In this document: positions 35,148 through 43,224 of the stretch, piece by piece
Numbering within the stretch: the stretch's first letter is position 1
Layout: the number at the start of each line of letters is the position of its first letter
NCBI RefSeq assembly: GCF_030143255.1
Contig: NZ_JARJNR010000001.1
Coordinates: 372,001-436,000 of the forward strand
Origin: Frigidibacter sp. SD6-1
GTDB lineage: Bacteria > Pseudomonadota > Alphaproteobacteria > Rhodobacterales > Rhodobacteraceae
Length of the DNA: 64,000 nucleotides
Direction of reading: 5' to 3'
Notes under the pieces: model-generated
What the model was told of the DNA's origin: nothing
What the model saw: only the letters and a program-made list of their open reading frames with translations
Database searches by the model: none
Position numbers and translations under genes: made by a program

Positions 35148-35336
35148 ATGGACCGCGCGATAGGCATGCTGATCCGGGCGACGATGAACACGGTCCTTCG
35201 TCATCTGCCGCGTTGGCTCGCCCGGCGCGGCGGCGATGAGACGAGCGCGGAGGGCCGTGCCCGCATCCGCACCAACGAACGCGACATGGCCAAGAAGATG
35301 CGTATGGTCCGCAGGCTGACGCGCTGGCTGCGCTGA
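35148..35336 (+). CDS. Small basic hypothetical protein
   Basis: This 62-residue Arg-rich protein lies 3 bases after scpB in the same operon. The N-terminal part (MLIRATMNTVLRHLPRWLARR) could form an amphipathic helix, and the C-terminus is again basic (RMVRRLTRWLR). I do not recognise a family. Tight spacing and sensible codon use make it a plausible real gene. It could be a membrane-associated or nucleic-acid-binding peptide. Confidence 0.6.
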   Translation: MDRAIGMLIRATMNTVLRHLPRWLARRGGDETSAEGRARIRTNERDMAKKMRMVRRLTRWLR

Positions 35337-35361
35337 TCCCCGGCTGGCCCCGACCGCGCCC

Positions 35362-35390
35362 TTGTCCGGCACCGCCTGCTCCTGTATCAG
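35362..35390 (+). promoter_or_regulatory. Putative promoter of prfB
   Basis: TTGTCC (35362-35367), a 17-base spacer and TATCAG (35385-35390) lie 27 bases before the prfB ATG. Confidence 0.5.
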
Positions 35391-35417
35391 GCGCAGCGGA
35401 CGGCTGAGAGGACGAAG

Positions 35418-36545
35418 ATGCGCGCGGAAACCCAGAACATCGTGGAAGCGATCCGGAAGTCGCTGACGCTTCTCGGCCAGCGCATGGATTGGGAAACCGC
35501 CCCCCACCGGCTGGAAGAATTCAACGCGATGATCGAGGATGGCAACCTCTGGTCCGACCCTGCGCGCGCCCAGAAGCTGATGCGCGACCGGCAGATGCTG
35601 ATGGACAAGGTCGAGACCTATCGCAAGATCGACCGCGAGCTGACCGACAATGTCGAACTGATCGAACTGGGCGAGATGGAGGGCGATCAGGAAATCGTTT
35701 CCGAGGCCGAGAAAAGCCTGAAAGAGCTGCGTGAATTTTCCGCGGCGAAGGAACTTGAGGCTTTGCTGGATGGCGAGGCCGACGGCAATGACACGTTCCT
35801 CGAGATCAACGCGGGCGCTGGCGGCACGGAAAGCTGTGACTGGGCCTCGATGCTTGCGCGCATGTATGTGCGTTGGGCGGAAAAGAAGGGTTACAAGGTC
35901 GAGATGCAGTCCGAGACGGCAGGCGAGGAGGCGGGCATCCGCTCGGTCTCCTACAAGGTGTCCGGGCCGAACGCCTATGGCTGGCTGAAATCGGAATCGG
36001 GCGTCCATCGCCTTGTCCGCATCTCGCCCTACGACAGTGCGGCGCGGCGGCATACGTCCTTCTCTTCGGTCTGGGTTTATCCGGTGGTTGACGAGAATAT
36101 CGAGATCAACATTCCCGACAGCGATATCCGCATCGACACCTATCGTTCGTCGGGTGCGGGCGGACAGCACGTCAACACCACCGACTCGGCGGTCAGGATC
36201 ACCCACCTGCCCACCAATATCGTCGTGACCTCCTCGATGAAGTCCCAGCACCAGAACCGCGAGATTGCGATGAACGCGCTCAGATCAAGGCTCTATCAGC
36301 TGGAACTGGACAAGCGGAACGCCGCGATCACGGCGGCGCACGAGAACAAGGGCGATGCGGGCTGGGGCAACCAGATCCGGTCTTACGTGCTGCAGCCCTA
36401 CCAGATGGTGAAGGACCTGCGCACCGGGCACGAGACGTCGGACACCCAGGGCGTGCTCGACGGCGATCTCGACGGGTTCATGGCGGCGACGCTGGCCATG
36501 GATGTCGCGGGCAAGAGCCGGGCCGAGGCGCAGGGCGAGGAATAG
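35418..36545 (+). CDS. prfB: Peptide chain release factor 2
   Basis: RF2 recognises UGA and UAA and triggers peptide release. The 375-residue product has the GGQ motif in SSGAGGQHVNTTDSAVR and the codon-recognition loop RISPYDSAARRHTSF, where the usual SPF tripeptide reads SPY. The gene is one uninterrupted frame; the programmed +1 frameshift of E. coli prfB is absent. Its GGQ glutamine is the expected target of PrmC, encoded at the window start. A long inverted repeat follows the stop. Confidence 0.96.
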   Translation: MRAETQNIVEAIRKSLTLLGQRMDWETAPHRLEEFNAMIEDGNLWSDPARAQKLMRDRQMLMDKVETYRKIDRELTDNVELIELGEMEGDQEIVSEAEKSLKELREFSAAKELEALLDGEADGNDTFLEINAGAGGTESCDWASMLARMYVRWAEKKGYKVEMQSETAGEEAGIRSVSYKVSGPNAYGWLKSESGVHRLVRISPYDSAARRHTSFSSVWVYPVVDENIEINIPDSDIRIDTYRSSGAGGQHVNTTDSAVRITHLPTNIVVTSSMKSQHQNREIAMNALRSRLYQLELDKRNAAITAAHENKGDAGWGNQIRSYVLQPYQMVKDLRTGHETSDTQGVLDGDLDGFMAATLAMDVAGKSRAEAQGEE

Positions 36546-36556
36546 GGCGGAGAAGG

Positions 36557-36639
36557 GCGAGGGGCGCTGCCCCTCGCGCTCCCCGGAGTATTTGGTCAAA
36601 GAAGAAGATGCTTGTGTTTCTTCTTTGACCAAATACTCC
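36557..36639. repeat. G-rich hairpin/TATTT repeat, copy 3, with 22-bp inverted repeat
   Basis: The GCGAGGGGC-GCT-GCCCCTCGC hairpin (36557-36577) is followed by a 22-bp perfect inverted repeat. Arms start at GGAGTATTTGGTCAAAGAAG (36585) and end at CAAATACTCC (36639), with a loop of about 11 nt. It lies between convergent prfB and the mocA-like gene and probably terminates both. Confidence 0.85.
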
Positions 36640-36658
36640 CGCCGGAGGCGTCCCACCT

Positions 36659-37792
36659 TCACGCTTCGCCCGCGCTGAAGGTCTTGCGAACGCCCGTTGC
36701 AGCGGCCTCGGCGATGCCATGGATGATCCGCTCGATCTTCACACCTTCGCTGAAGTCCGGCCAGGCGGTTGCATCGCCCGCGATGGTCTGGATCAGCCCG
36801 GCGGCCTCGATCACCTTCAGATCGTTGAAGCCGATCTGGTGGCCGGGGGCAGGGGTGAAGGCGCCGAAGGGCGGATGGGCCGGGCCGGTCAGGAGGGTGC
36901 GGAAGCCCGCCTCTGACGCCTCGCCCTCATTCACATAAAGCTTCAGCTCGTTCATCCGTTCCTGGGCGAAGGCGATCATGCCTTTCGTGCCATGCACCTC
37001 GAAATCCAACCGGTTCTTTCTTCCCCACGCCGAGCGCGACGTGCAAAGCGAGCCCTGCGCGCCGGAGGCGAAGCGCAGGATGGCGGTCGCCGTATCCTCG
37101 TTTTCCACCGCCGCCCGGCCCCCGCCGGGCAGGGGACGGGTCTGGTGGATGATCTGGGCGTCGGCGATCAGGCTGTCGACCGGGCCCATGAGGAGGAGCA
37201 TCATCGAGACGAGATGGCAGCCGAGATCGCCAAGGGCGCCAAGGCCCGCATCGGCCTTGCGGGCGCGCCAGGTCCATTCGAGGGTCGGGTCGGCCTGATA
37301 ATCCTCGTCGACCCAGCCGCGGAAATGCACCGGGCGGCCGATCCGGCCCGCCTTCACCAGCCACACGGCATGCTGGACGGCGGGGTTGCGGATGTAATTG
37401 TAGCCCAGAAGCGTGGCGCGGCCGGCCTTGCGCGCGGCATCGGCCATCGCCTCGGCATCGGCAAGGGTGAGCGCCATGGGCTTTTCGCACCAGACATGCT
37501 TGCCGGCCTGCAGCGCGGCGACGGCGATCTCGCGATGCAGGCCGTTCGGGGTCGTGATCGAAACCACATCGACGGCCGGGTCGGTGACAAGCGCCCGCCA
37601 GTCGCCGGTCGCGCGGGCAAAGCCGAACTGGCGGGCCATCGCCTGCGCCTTGTCGGAAGGCGTGTCGCACAGAAGCTCCAGCTGCACGGGCGGCAGGTCG
37701 CCCATCACCCGGCCAGCATTGGCCCAGGCGATCGCGTGGCTCTTGCCCATGAAGCCGGTGCCGATCAGGCCGACGCCGATTGCGCCCGTCAT
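36659..37792 (-). CDS. Gfo/Idh/MocA-family NAD(P)-dependent oxidoreductase
   Basis: Enzymes of this family oxidise or reduce sugars, inositols and inosamines. The 377-residue product has the Rossmann motif GLIGTGFMGKSHA, the catalytic Lys in WCEKPMAL and the GALGDLGCHLVSM segment with the usual Asp/His pair. It is last in a leftward group with a PanB-like protein, a MocE-type ferredoxin and a MocD-type desaturase, so an inosamine or methylated polyol is a likely substrate. It is distinct from the iolG-like gene at 45192. Start ATG 37792 overlaps the upstream stop. Confidence 0.87.
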   Translation of the reverse strand: MTGAIGVGLIGTGFMGKSHAIAWANAGRVMGDLPPVQLELLCDTPSDKAQAMARQFGFARATGDWRALVTDPAVDVVSITTPNGLHREIAVAALQAGKHVWCEKPMALTLADAEAMADAARKAGRATLLGYNYIRNPAVQHAVWLVKAGRIGRPVHFRGWVDEDYQADPTLEWTWRARKADAGLGALGDLGCHLVSMMLLLMGPVDSLIADAQIIHQTRPLPGGGRAAVENEDTATAILRFASGAQGSLCTSRSAWGRKNRLDFEVHGTKGMIAFAQERMNELKLYVNEGEASEAGFRTLLTGPAHPPFGAFTPAPGHQIGFNDLKVIEAAGLIQTIAGDATAWPDFSEGVKIERIIHGIAEAAATGVRKTFSAGEA

Positions 37793-38589
37793 GTTGCCTC
37801 TCCCTTAAGCCAGTCGCGGAAGGCCTCGACGACCTCGGGCTCGCTGTCCACCAGATGCTGGGGCGCGGGATAGAGCCCGTCATGCACCTCCGCCGCGAAG
37901 CGCCGCATCGCGTCGGTCCGGATCGCCTGCAGCCGGTCCTGTTCGGCGGCGAGGTTTGCGTAGAGCTTTGCATGGCGCGGCACATGGCCCCGGTTCTGGC
38001 CGAGCACATCGTCGGCAAAGAGATATTGCGCATGGCCCGCCGAACCCGCCCCCATCGAGATGAGGAAGAGCGAGGTCTTTTCGGCGATGGCCCGCGTGAT
38101 CGCATGGGGCACCACCTCGATCTCGGCGGCGAAGGCGCCTGCCTCCTCCAGCGCGCGGACCTGGCGCCACACCATTTGCGCGGTCTCGAACGTCTTGCCC
38201 ACGGCCCGGAAACCGCCGGTCCAGGTGCGTTTCGACGGGATGAGGCCGACATGGCCGCAGACCGCTATTCCATGATCGGCAAGCGCGCGGACCGTGGCAA
38301 GCGAGCCCGAGCAATAGACTGCATCCGCCCCGTGTTTCATCAGCGGGAAAGCCCATTTCAGGAAATCCTCCGTTCCGCCGATCTCGAAATAGTTCTCACC
38401 GGGGAAGGCGAAAGCGTTCGGCGCTGCCTCACGGAATCGGCGGTCGAAGATCATCGCGGGCGGGACGGACAGAAGTTCAAGCCCCGCCTCGGCGGCGGCC
38501 GCCGCCTCTTCAAGCGTTTCGACGCGCAGCATCGCATATTGGTGCTTGCCGCGCTGGCCGAGCAGGTCATGGACGGTGGGCGGGGCCAT
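37789..38589 (-). CDS. PanB-like (ketopantoate hydroxymethyltransferase superfamily) protein with altered metal site
   Basis: The 266-residue product follows the PanB fold. VCGHVGLIPSKRTWTGGFRAVGK matches the PanB VCGHLGL...GGYKVQGR region, IEVVP (157-161) matches the strand with the catalytic Glu, and GHVPRHAKLYANL and VHDGLYP match the C-terminal part. But the metal-binding Asp of the VGDSLGM motif is replaced (SVPPAMI, 41-47), and the Glu of KIEGG is replaced by YCSGS (92-96). Canonical pantothenate synthesis is therefore unlikely. Its place among moc-like genes suggests another C-C bond enzyme on a keto acid or sugar. It is coupled to both neighbours by overlapping stop/start codons. Confidence 0.78.
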   Translation of the reverse strand: MAPPTVHDLLGQRGKHQYAMLRVETLEEAAAAAEAGLELLSVPPAMIFDRRFREAAPNAFAFPGENYFEIGGTEDFLKWAFPLMKHGADAVYCSGSLATVRALADHGIAVCGHVGLIPSKRTWTGGFRAVGKTFETAQMVWRQVRALEEAGAFAAEIEVVPHAITRAIAEKTSLFLISMGAGSAGHAQYLFADDVLGQNRGHVPRHAKLYANLAAEQDRLQAIRTDAMRRFAAEVHDGLYPAPQHLVDSEPEVVEAFRDWLKGEAT

Positions 38590-38903
38590 CACGACACCTT
38601 GATCTGGACGCGGCCGCCTTCGACCCTTGTCGGGTATGTGGCGAGGTTGACGCAGACCGGCGCGCGTTTCGCTTCGCCGGTGCGGTAGTCGAACTGGCCG
38701 TTGTGCTTGGGGCATTCGATCACATGATCCATCACCAGCCCTTCGGCGAGATGCACCTGTTCATGGGTGCAAAGCCCGTCGGTGCAGAAGAATTCGCCAT
38801 CCGGGCTGTGGTAGATGGCATAGGTGCGGCCCGCGTGATCGAAGCGGATCACATCCTCCTCGTCGATCTCGTCGGTGGCGCAGGCGTCGATCCAGTCGGT
38901 CAT
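38589..38903 (-). CDS. Rieske-type [2Fe-2S] ferredoxin, MocE family
   Basis: This 104-residue protein has a complete Rieske site: CTH at 45-47 and CPKH at 64-67, spaced as in small Rieske ferredoxins. MocE in rhizopine catabolism is such a ferredoxin and passes electrons to a MocD-type oxygenase. The adjacent gene here encodes that type of oxygenase, 7 bases upstream. No dedicated ferredoxin reductase (MocF-like) is in the window. The start was set at ATG 38903, giving a normal N-terminus (MTDWIDACATDEI). Confidence 0.88.
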   Translation of the reverse strand: MTDWIDACATDEIDEEDVIRFDHAGRTYAIYHSPDGEFFCTDGLCTHEQVHLAEGLVMDHVIECPKHNGQFDYRTGEAKRAPVCVNLATYPTRVEGGRVQIKVS

Positions 38904-38910
38904 CTTGTCC

Positions 38911-39981
38911 TCATTCAGCGGGCTGGCCCGAGGCCAGGTGAAGCTCTTCCCGGTAGGGCCGGGCTGTGGCGGGCAGGGCACGCTTGAGGAACAGCTCCTC
39001 GCCGCGCAACTGGCGCATCAGGACGGGCAGCATCTCGCGGTAGCCCGCCCAGATAGAGGGCGTGGGCACGGGCAGGTCGCCCCTGATGCGTTCGTGCAGG
39101 TCCGGCAGCCGGTGATAGGGCACCATCGGGAACATGTGATGTTCGATATGATAGTTCATGTTCCAGTAGATGAAGCGGCTGATCGGGTTCATGTAGACGG
39201 TGCGGCTGTTCAGCCGGTGGTCGATGACATTGTCGGCCAAGCCGCCATGCTGCAGCAGGCCGGTCATCACATGATGCCAGGCGCCGTACAGGCGGGGCAG
39301 TCCGATGACCATCAGCGGCAGGATCGAGCCCGTCCAGAGCGCAAGCGCAATGGTGGCGGCGTAGATGAGGACCCAGACACGGGCCACGGCCACGACCTTC
39401 GGCCGGTCGCTTTCGGGGATGAAGGTCGCCTCCTCGGGGGCGAGCCGGCCCGAGGCGTTCAGCAGCATGCGGCGCCAGCCCGCCCAGGCATCGGCGAGAC
39501 CGAAGAAGTTCGACAGGAGCCTGAGTGCGGCGGGCGGGCGCATCACCGCGATTTCGGGGTCGCGGCCGACAATGATCGTGTCGGTGTGGTGGCGGGCATG
39601 GCTCCAGCGCCAGGTCACCGGATTGCGGACGATCATGAAGCTTGCAATGTGATAGACGGCGTTGTTCATCCACGCCGTGCGGAAGGCCGTGCCGTGACCG
39701 CATTCATGCCAGCGAGAATCGGAGGCAGAGCCGTACAGAACGCCGTAGGCGAGCCAGAAGGGCGCCGACCACAGGCTGGGCCAGAGCCAGGTGCCGAGGC
39801 CCGCAAACAGGATCATCGCGCCGTAAAGAACTGCCGTGTCGCGGATCGCAGGCCCATCCTCGCGCGCCATGAGCGCCTTCATCTCCTTGCGCGGAATATC
39901 GGAATGATACCAGTCGGCGGCGGCCAGCCCCGCCGCCACCGCGCGTTCGGCATCCGGGCCGATCAGGCTGTAGTTTCTCAT
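38911..39981 (-). CDS. Membrane di-iron desaturase/hydroxylase, MocD-like
   Basis: This 356-residue membrane protein belongs to the fatty-acid-desaturase superfamily. The His boxes are HECGH (92-96), HARHH (128-132) and HIEHH (278-282), with an extra QHGGLADN motif, and hydrophobic spans flank them. Such enzymes activate O2 at a di-iron centre using ferredoxin electrons, here presumably from the next gene. Similarity of the pair to MocD-MocE suggests O-demethylation or hydroxylation of a polar polyol-amine rather than lipid desaturation; this is inference. It heads the leftward operon facing the LacI gene. The ATG at 39981 was chosen because upstream sequence in this frame lies opposite the lacI gene. 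Confidence 0.85.
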   Translation of the reverse strand: MRNYSLIGPDAERAVAAGLAAADWYHSDIPRKEMKALMAREDGPAIRDTAVLYGAMILFAGLGTWLWPSLWSAPFWLAYGVLYGSASDSRWHECGHGTAFRTAWMNNAVYHIASFMIVRNPVTWRWSHARHHTDTIIVGRDPEIAVMRPPAALRLLSNFFGLADAWAGWRRMLLNASGRLAPEEATFIPESDRPKVVAVARVWVLIYAATIALALWTGSILPLMVIGLPRLYGAWHHVMTGLLQHGGLADNVIDHRLNSRTVYMNPISRFIYWNMNYHIEHHMFPMVPYHRLPDLHERIRGDLPVPTPSIWAGYREMLPVLMRQLRGEELFLKRALPATARPYREELHLASGQPAE

Positions 39982-40055
39982 GGCGCTCCCCCGGCCGTTC
40001 GAGTCGCGGGAAGGATAGGGGCAGTCGGGACAGTCGCCTATTGCCGGGCTTGTCA

Positions 40056-40098
40056 TTACATCAAAAGCCGTCAAACTATGATGTGGATTGTGATGTAA
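40056..40098. promoter_or_regulatory. Putative LacI-family operator sites between the desaturase and lacI genes
   Basis: TTACATCA (40056-40063) and TGATGTAA (40091-40098) are inverted halves, and TGATGTG (40079-40085) is a third, direct copy. All resemble the arms of the palindrome at 41174-41199. They lie in the 132 bases shared by the leftward moc-like operon and lacI, so the regulator may control both. Confidence 0.55.
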
Positions 40099-40113
40099 AA
40101 CTTGCAGGGCGAC

Positions 40114-41145
40114 ATGGCGAAGCGACCGACGATACAGGATCTGGCGGCCGCCTCGGGGGTCAGCGCGGCGACCGTGGACCGGGTGCTGAACGGCCGCCTG
40201 AAAGTGCGCGAGGAAACCGCGCGCCGTGTCTATGAGGCCGCCCGCGCCATCGGCTATCACGCCGCGCCGCTTCTGGCACAGCGATTGCAGCCCGACCTGC
40301 CGCGGGTGCGCTTCGGCTTTGTGCTGCACAAGGAACGGCAGGCCTTCTATCAGGCCTTTCATCAACAGATCCAGAAGGCGGTCGAACAGGCGACCGGCGT
40401 CAGGGGCGAGGTGATCATCCAATATGCCGCCTCGCAGGCGCCGGGCGATTTCGCGAAGCTGATGGCGGGGATGAAGGGCCGCGCGGACGTGGTCGGCGCG
40501 ACGGCGGTCACGCATCACGAGGTAACGGCGGCGGTCGAGGAACTGACGCAAGCAGGCATTCCCTGTTTCGCGCTTCTGAACGATTTCGCGCAAGGCGTGC
40601 GACAGAACTATGTGGGCTTGAACAATCTGAGGGTTGGCCGCATCGCCGCCTCGATGCTGGCGACGGCGGTGCACCGGCCGGGAAAGCTGGCGGTTTTCGT
40701 CGGGGGGTATCGCTGGCACGGGCACGAACTGCGCGAGACCGGCTTTCGCAGCTATATCCGCGAGCTGGCGCCGCAATTCACCATCCTCGACACTCTGGTG
40801 AACCTCGAAACGCGGCAACTGACCTACGAGGCGACGCTCGACCTTCTGGGCCGCCATCCCGACCTGAGCGGCATCTATCTGGCGGGCGGCGGCATGGAGG
40901 GCGCGATTGCCGCGCTGCGCGAGGCGCGGGCACCAGGCGAGGTGGCGCTGGTGGTCAATGAGCTGACACCGGAATCGCGCAGCGCGCTGCAGGATCGCTA
41001 TGTGGCGATGGTGATCTCGACTCCGCTGGAGAAGCTCTGCCGGGAGATCGTCGCGCTCATGATTCAGGCGGTCCAGAATGGCAGCACGGGCATCCCCGGC
41101 CAGCATTTCCTGCAGCCCGAACTTTATATTCCCGAGTCGGTATGA
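40114..41145 (+). CDS. LacI-family transcriptional regulator
   Basis: This 343-residue repressor has the N-terminal LacI helix-turn-helix (TIQDLAAASGVSAATVDRVLNGR, residues 6-28) and a periplasmic-binding-protein-like sensor domain related to the sugar-binding protein at 42191. TGATGTNA-type sites occur before and after the gene. Its position between moc-like and iol operons points to an inositol or inosamine derivative as effector. The ATG at 40114 is preceded by AGGGCG. Confidence 0.9.
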   Translation: MAKRPTIQDLAAASGVSAATVDRVLNGRLKVREETARRVYEAARAIGYHAAPLLAQRLQPDLPRVRFGFVLHKERQAFYQAFHQQIQKAVEQATGVRGEVIIQYAASQAPGDFAKLMAGMKGRADVVGATAVTHHEVTAAVEELTQAGIPCFALLNDFAQGVRQNYVGLNNLRVGRIAASMLATAVHRPGKLAVFVGGYRWHGHELRETGFRSYIRELAPQFTILDTLVNLETRQLTYEATLDLLGRHPDLSGIYLAGGGMEGAIAALREARAPGEVALVVNELTPESRSALQDRYVAMVISTPLEKLCREIVALMIQAVQNGSTGIPGQHFLQPELYIPESV

Positions 41146-41173
41146 TGACTTGATTGCATCATTGTCTGGCGTC

Positions 41174-41199
41174 ATTTCACGTCATACATGATGTGAAAT
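41174..41199. promoter_or_regulatory. Near-perfect 26-bp palindrome, probable LacI operator of the inositol operon
   Basis: ATTTCACGTCAT-AC-ATGATGTGAAAT: 11 of 12 arm positions are complementary. It lies between the lacI stop and the first gene of the transport/catabolic operon, about 90 bases before its ATG. Confidence 0.7.
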
Positions 41200-41287
41200 A
41201 CCTCCCCAGCGGTTGACCCGACTCACGCCGCGGGCACAGGGTCTGCGCGGCGAGGGCGGCTTCACACTGCGGCAAGAGGGGGCGGCG

Positions 41288-42106
41288 ATGGTCCAGTTTG
41301 CGATCAATCACATGACGGTGGCGCGGATGGGCTTCGAGGGCCTTCTGACGCTGGCTCGCGATCTTGGGCTGGCCGGGGTCGAGCTGCGCAACGATCTGCC
41401 GGGACCGTTGTTCGACGGGCTTGGACCCGAAGAGGCGGGGGCGCGGATCAGGGGCGCGGGCCTGAGGCTTCTGGCGCTGGCCGAGGTCAAGCGCTTCAAC
41501 GATTGGTCGCCTGACAAGGCGGGCGAGGCGCTTTCGTTGATCCGCATCGCGAAGGCCGCCGGGGCCGAGGCGGTCAGCCTCATTCCCCGCAACGACAATC
41601 AGGGCATGGGCAACGGCGAGCGGCAGGCGAACCTGCGGCTCGCGCTGCGCGAGCTGAAACCGATGCTCGAGGACCATGACCTGATCGGCATGGTCGAACC
41701 TCTGGGCTTTCCGATCTGCGCTTTGCGCCACAAGGCCGAGGCGGTGGAGGCGATCGAAGCGCTTGGCGCCACGGGCCGCTTTCGGCTGGTGCATGACACG
41801 TTCCACCATTTCCTTGCAGGTGGCGGGCCGATCTACCCGGACCATACCGGGATCATCCATATCTCCGGCGTCACCGCGCCTGCGGTCGCGGCGGAAGAGA
41901 TGCAGGATGCCCACCGGGTGCTGATCGACGGGCACGACCGGCTGGGCAATGTCGAACAGATCGCGGCCTTCGAGGCGGCGGGCTGGCGCGGGCCGGTCTC
42001 GTTCGAGGCATTCGCAACCGAGGTTCATGCGCTGGCCGACCCGGGCGCGGCGCTTCACGCATCCATGAAATTCATCGGTCAGGCGTTGGCGCAAATTGCC
42101 GCCTGA
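41288..42106 (+). CDS. Sugar phosphate isomerase/epimerase-type TIM-barrel protein
   Basis: This 272-residue protein of the xylose-isomerase-like TIM-barrel superfamily (IolE, IolI, hydroxypyruvate isomerase) has metal-ligand segments VEPLGFP (Glu), VHDTFHHF (Asp/His), HISGV and VSFEAF (Glu). It is the first gene after the operator and is followed by the importer, so it likely acts early on the imported compound, for example as an inosose isomerase (IolI) or a MocC-like enzyme. It differs from the iolE gene at 49924. Start ATG 41288 follows a GAGGGGG ribosome-binding site. Confidence 0.8.
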   Translation: MVQFAINHMTVARMGFEGLLTLARDLGLAGVELRNDLPGPLFDGLGPEEAGARIRGAGLRLLALAEVKRFNDWSPDKAGEALSLIRIAKAAGAEAVSLIPRNDNQGMGNGERQANLRLALRELKPMLEDHDLIGMVEPLGFPICALRHKAEAVEAIEALGATGRFRLVHDTFHHFLAGGGPIYPDHTGIIHISGVTAPAVAAEEMQDAHRVLIDGHDRLGNVEQIAAFEAAGWRGPVSFEAFATEVHALADPGAALHASMKFIGQALAQIAA

Positions 42107-42190
42107 CCGGCGAGTGACGGGCCCCGCAGAGGGCCTTCCGGTGCAGATTTCATATCAGGGCGTGCCGGACGCCGCTATGGGAGGAAGAAG

Positions 42191-43132
42191 ATGAGAAAAA
42201 CCATTCTGATTGCCGGGTTCGCGACGTTGATGGGGACGACGGCCATGGCCGAAACGGTCGGCGTTTCTATGGCGCTCTTTGACGACAACTTCCTGACGGT
42301 CCTCAGGAACGGCATCCAGAAATACGCCGACGAACAGGGCGTGACGGTGCAGATCGAGGATGCGCAGAACGACGTAGCCAAGCAGCTTGACCAGATCAAC
42401 AATTTCATCGCCTCGGGCGTGAATGCGATCATCGTCAACCCGGTCGATACGTCGGCCACGCAGGCCATGTCCGATGCGGCGGCGGCGGCGGGCGTGCCGC
42501 TCGTCTATGTGAACCGCCAGCCGATCAACCTCGACTCGCTTCCCGACAACCAGGCCTTCGTCGCCTCGAACGAGGTGGATTCGGGGACGCTCGAAACCAT
42601 CGCGCTCTGCGACAACTGGGCAGCCGAGGGCAAGTCCGAGGTCAATGTCTATGTCATGCAGGGCGAACTGTCGAACCAGGCGGCCGTCCAGCGGACCCAG
42701 GACATCTATGATGTGATCGAGGCGGGCAAGTGCAAGGTGAAGGTCAATGTCATCGACCAGCAGACCGCCAACTGGAGCCGCGATCAGGCGCAGAACCTGA
42801 TGACCAACTGGCTGTCGACCGGCACGGCGTTCGACGGCGTGATCGCCAACAACGACGAGATGGCGATCGGCGCCATTCAGGCGATGAAGGCGGCGGGGAT
42901 CGACATGGCCGCGGTTCAGGTCGGCGGTGTCGATGCGACGCAGGATGCGCTGGCCGCCATGCAGGCCGGCGATCTCGACGTGACCGTGTTCCAGAACGCC
43001 GCGGCGCAAGGGTCGGGTTCGCTCAACGCCGCCGTGGCTCTCGCCAAGGGCGAGGCGGTCGATCAGACGGTGTGGGTGCCCTTCGAACTGGTGACCCCGG
43101 CAAATGTCGCCGACTATCTGAGCAAGAACTGA
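42191..43132 (+). CDS. Sugar/polyol ABC transporter periplasmic binding protein (inositol/rhizopine type)
   Basis: This 313-residue protein has a signal peptide (residues 1-20, cut after TAMA) and the ribose-binding-protein fold: SMALFDDNFLTVLRNGIQ, IVNPVDT, LVYVNRQP, IANNDEMAIGAIQAM and VGGVDATQDAL. Close family members bind myo-inositol (IbpA) or rhizopine (MocB). Its location directly before permease and ATPase genes and upstream of iol genes supports inositol or a derivative as ligand. GGAGGAAG precedes the ATG. Confidence 0.88.
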   Translation: MRKTILIAGFATLMGTTAMAETVGVSMALFDDNFLTVLRNGIQKYADEQGVTVQIEDAQNDVAKQLDQINNFIASGVNAIIVNPVDTSATQAMSDAAAAAGVPLVYVNRQPINLDSLPDNQAFVASNEVDSGTLETIALCDNWAAEGKSEVNVYVMQGELSNQAAVQRTQDIYDVIEAGKCKVKVNVIDQQTANWSRDQAQNLMTNWLSTGTAFDGVIANNDEMAIGAIQAMKAAGIDMAAVQVGGVDATQDALAAMQAGDLDVTVFQNAAAQGSGSLNAAVALAKGEAVDQTVWVPFELVTPANVADYLSKN

Positions 43133-43224
43133 TCCGGGTGTCCGGAACGGGCGGGGCGGCCGGTCGGCCGCCCTTTCCCCCTGCCGCAAGGCCGGGATGA
43201 GAGGAACAGACGAAAGGGGAAGCG

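Noticed and set aside
39982-41175. N-terminal extension of the desaturase frame across the lacI gene
   Set aside because: It is antisense to lacI. The desaturase N-terminus MRNYSLIGPD at 39981 is the natural start.
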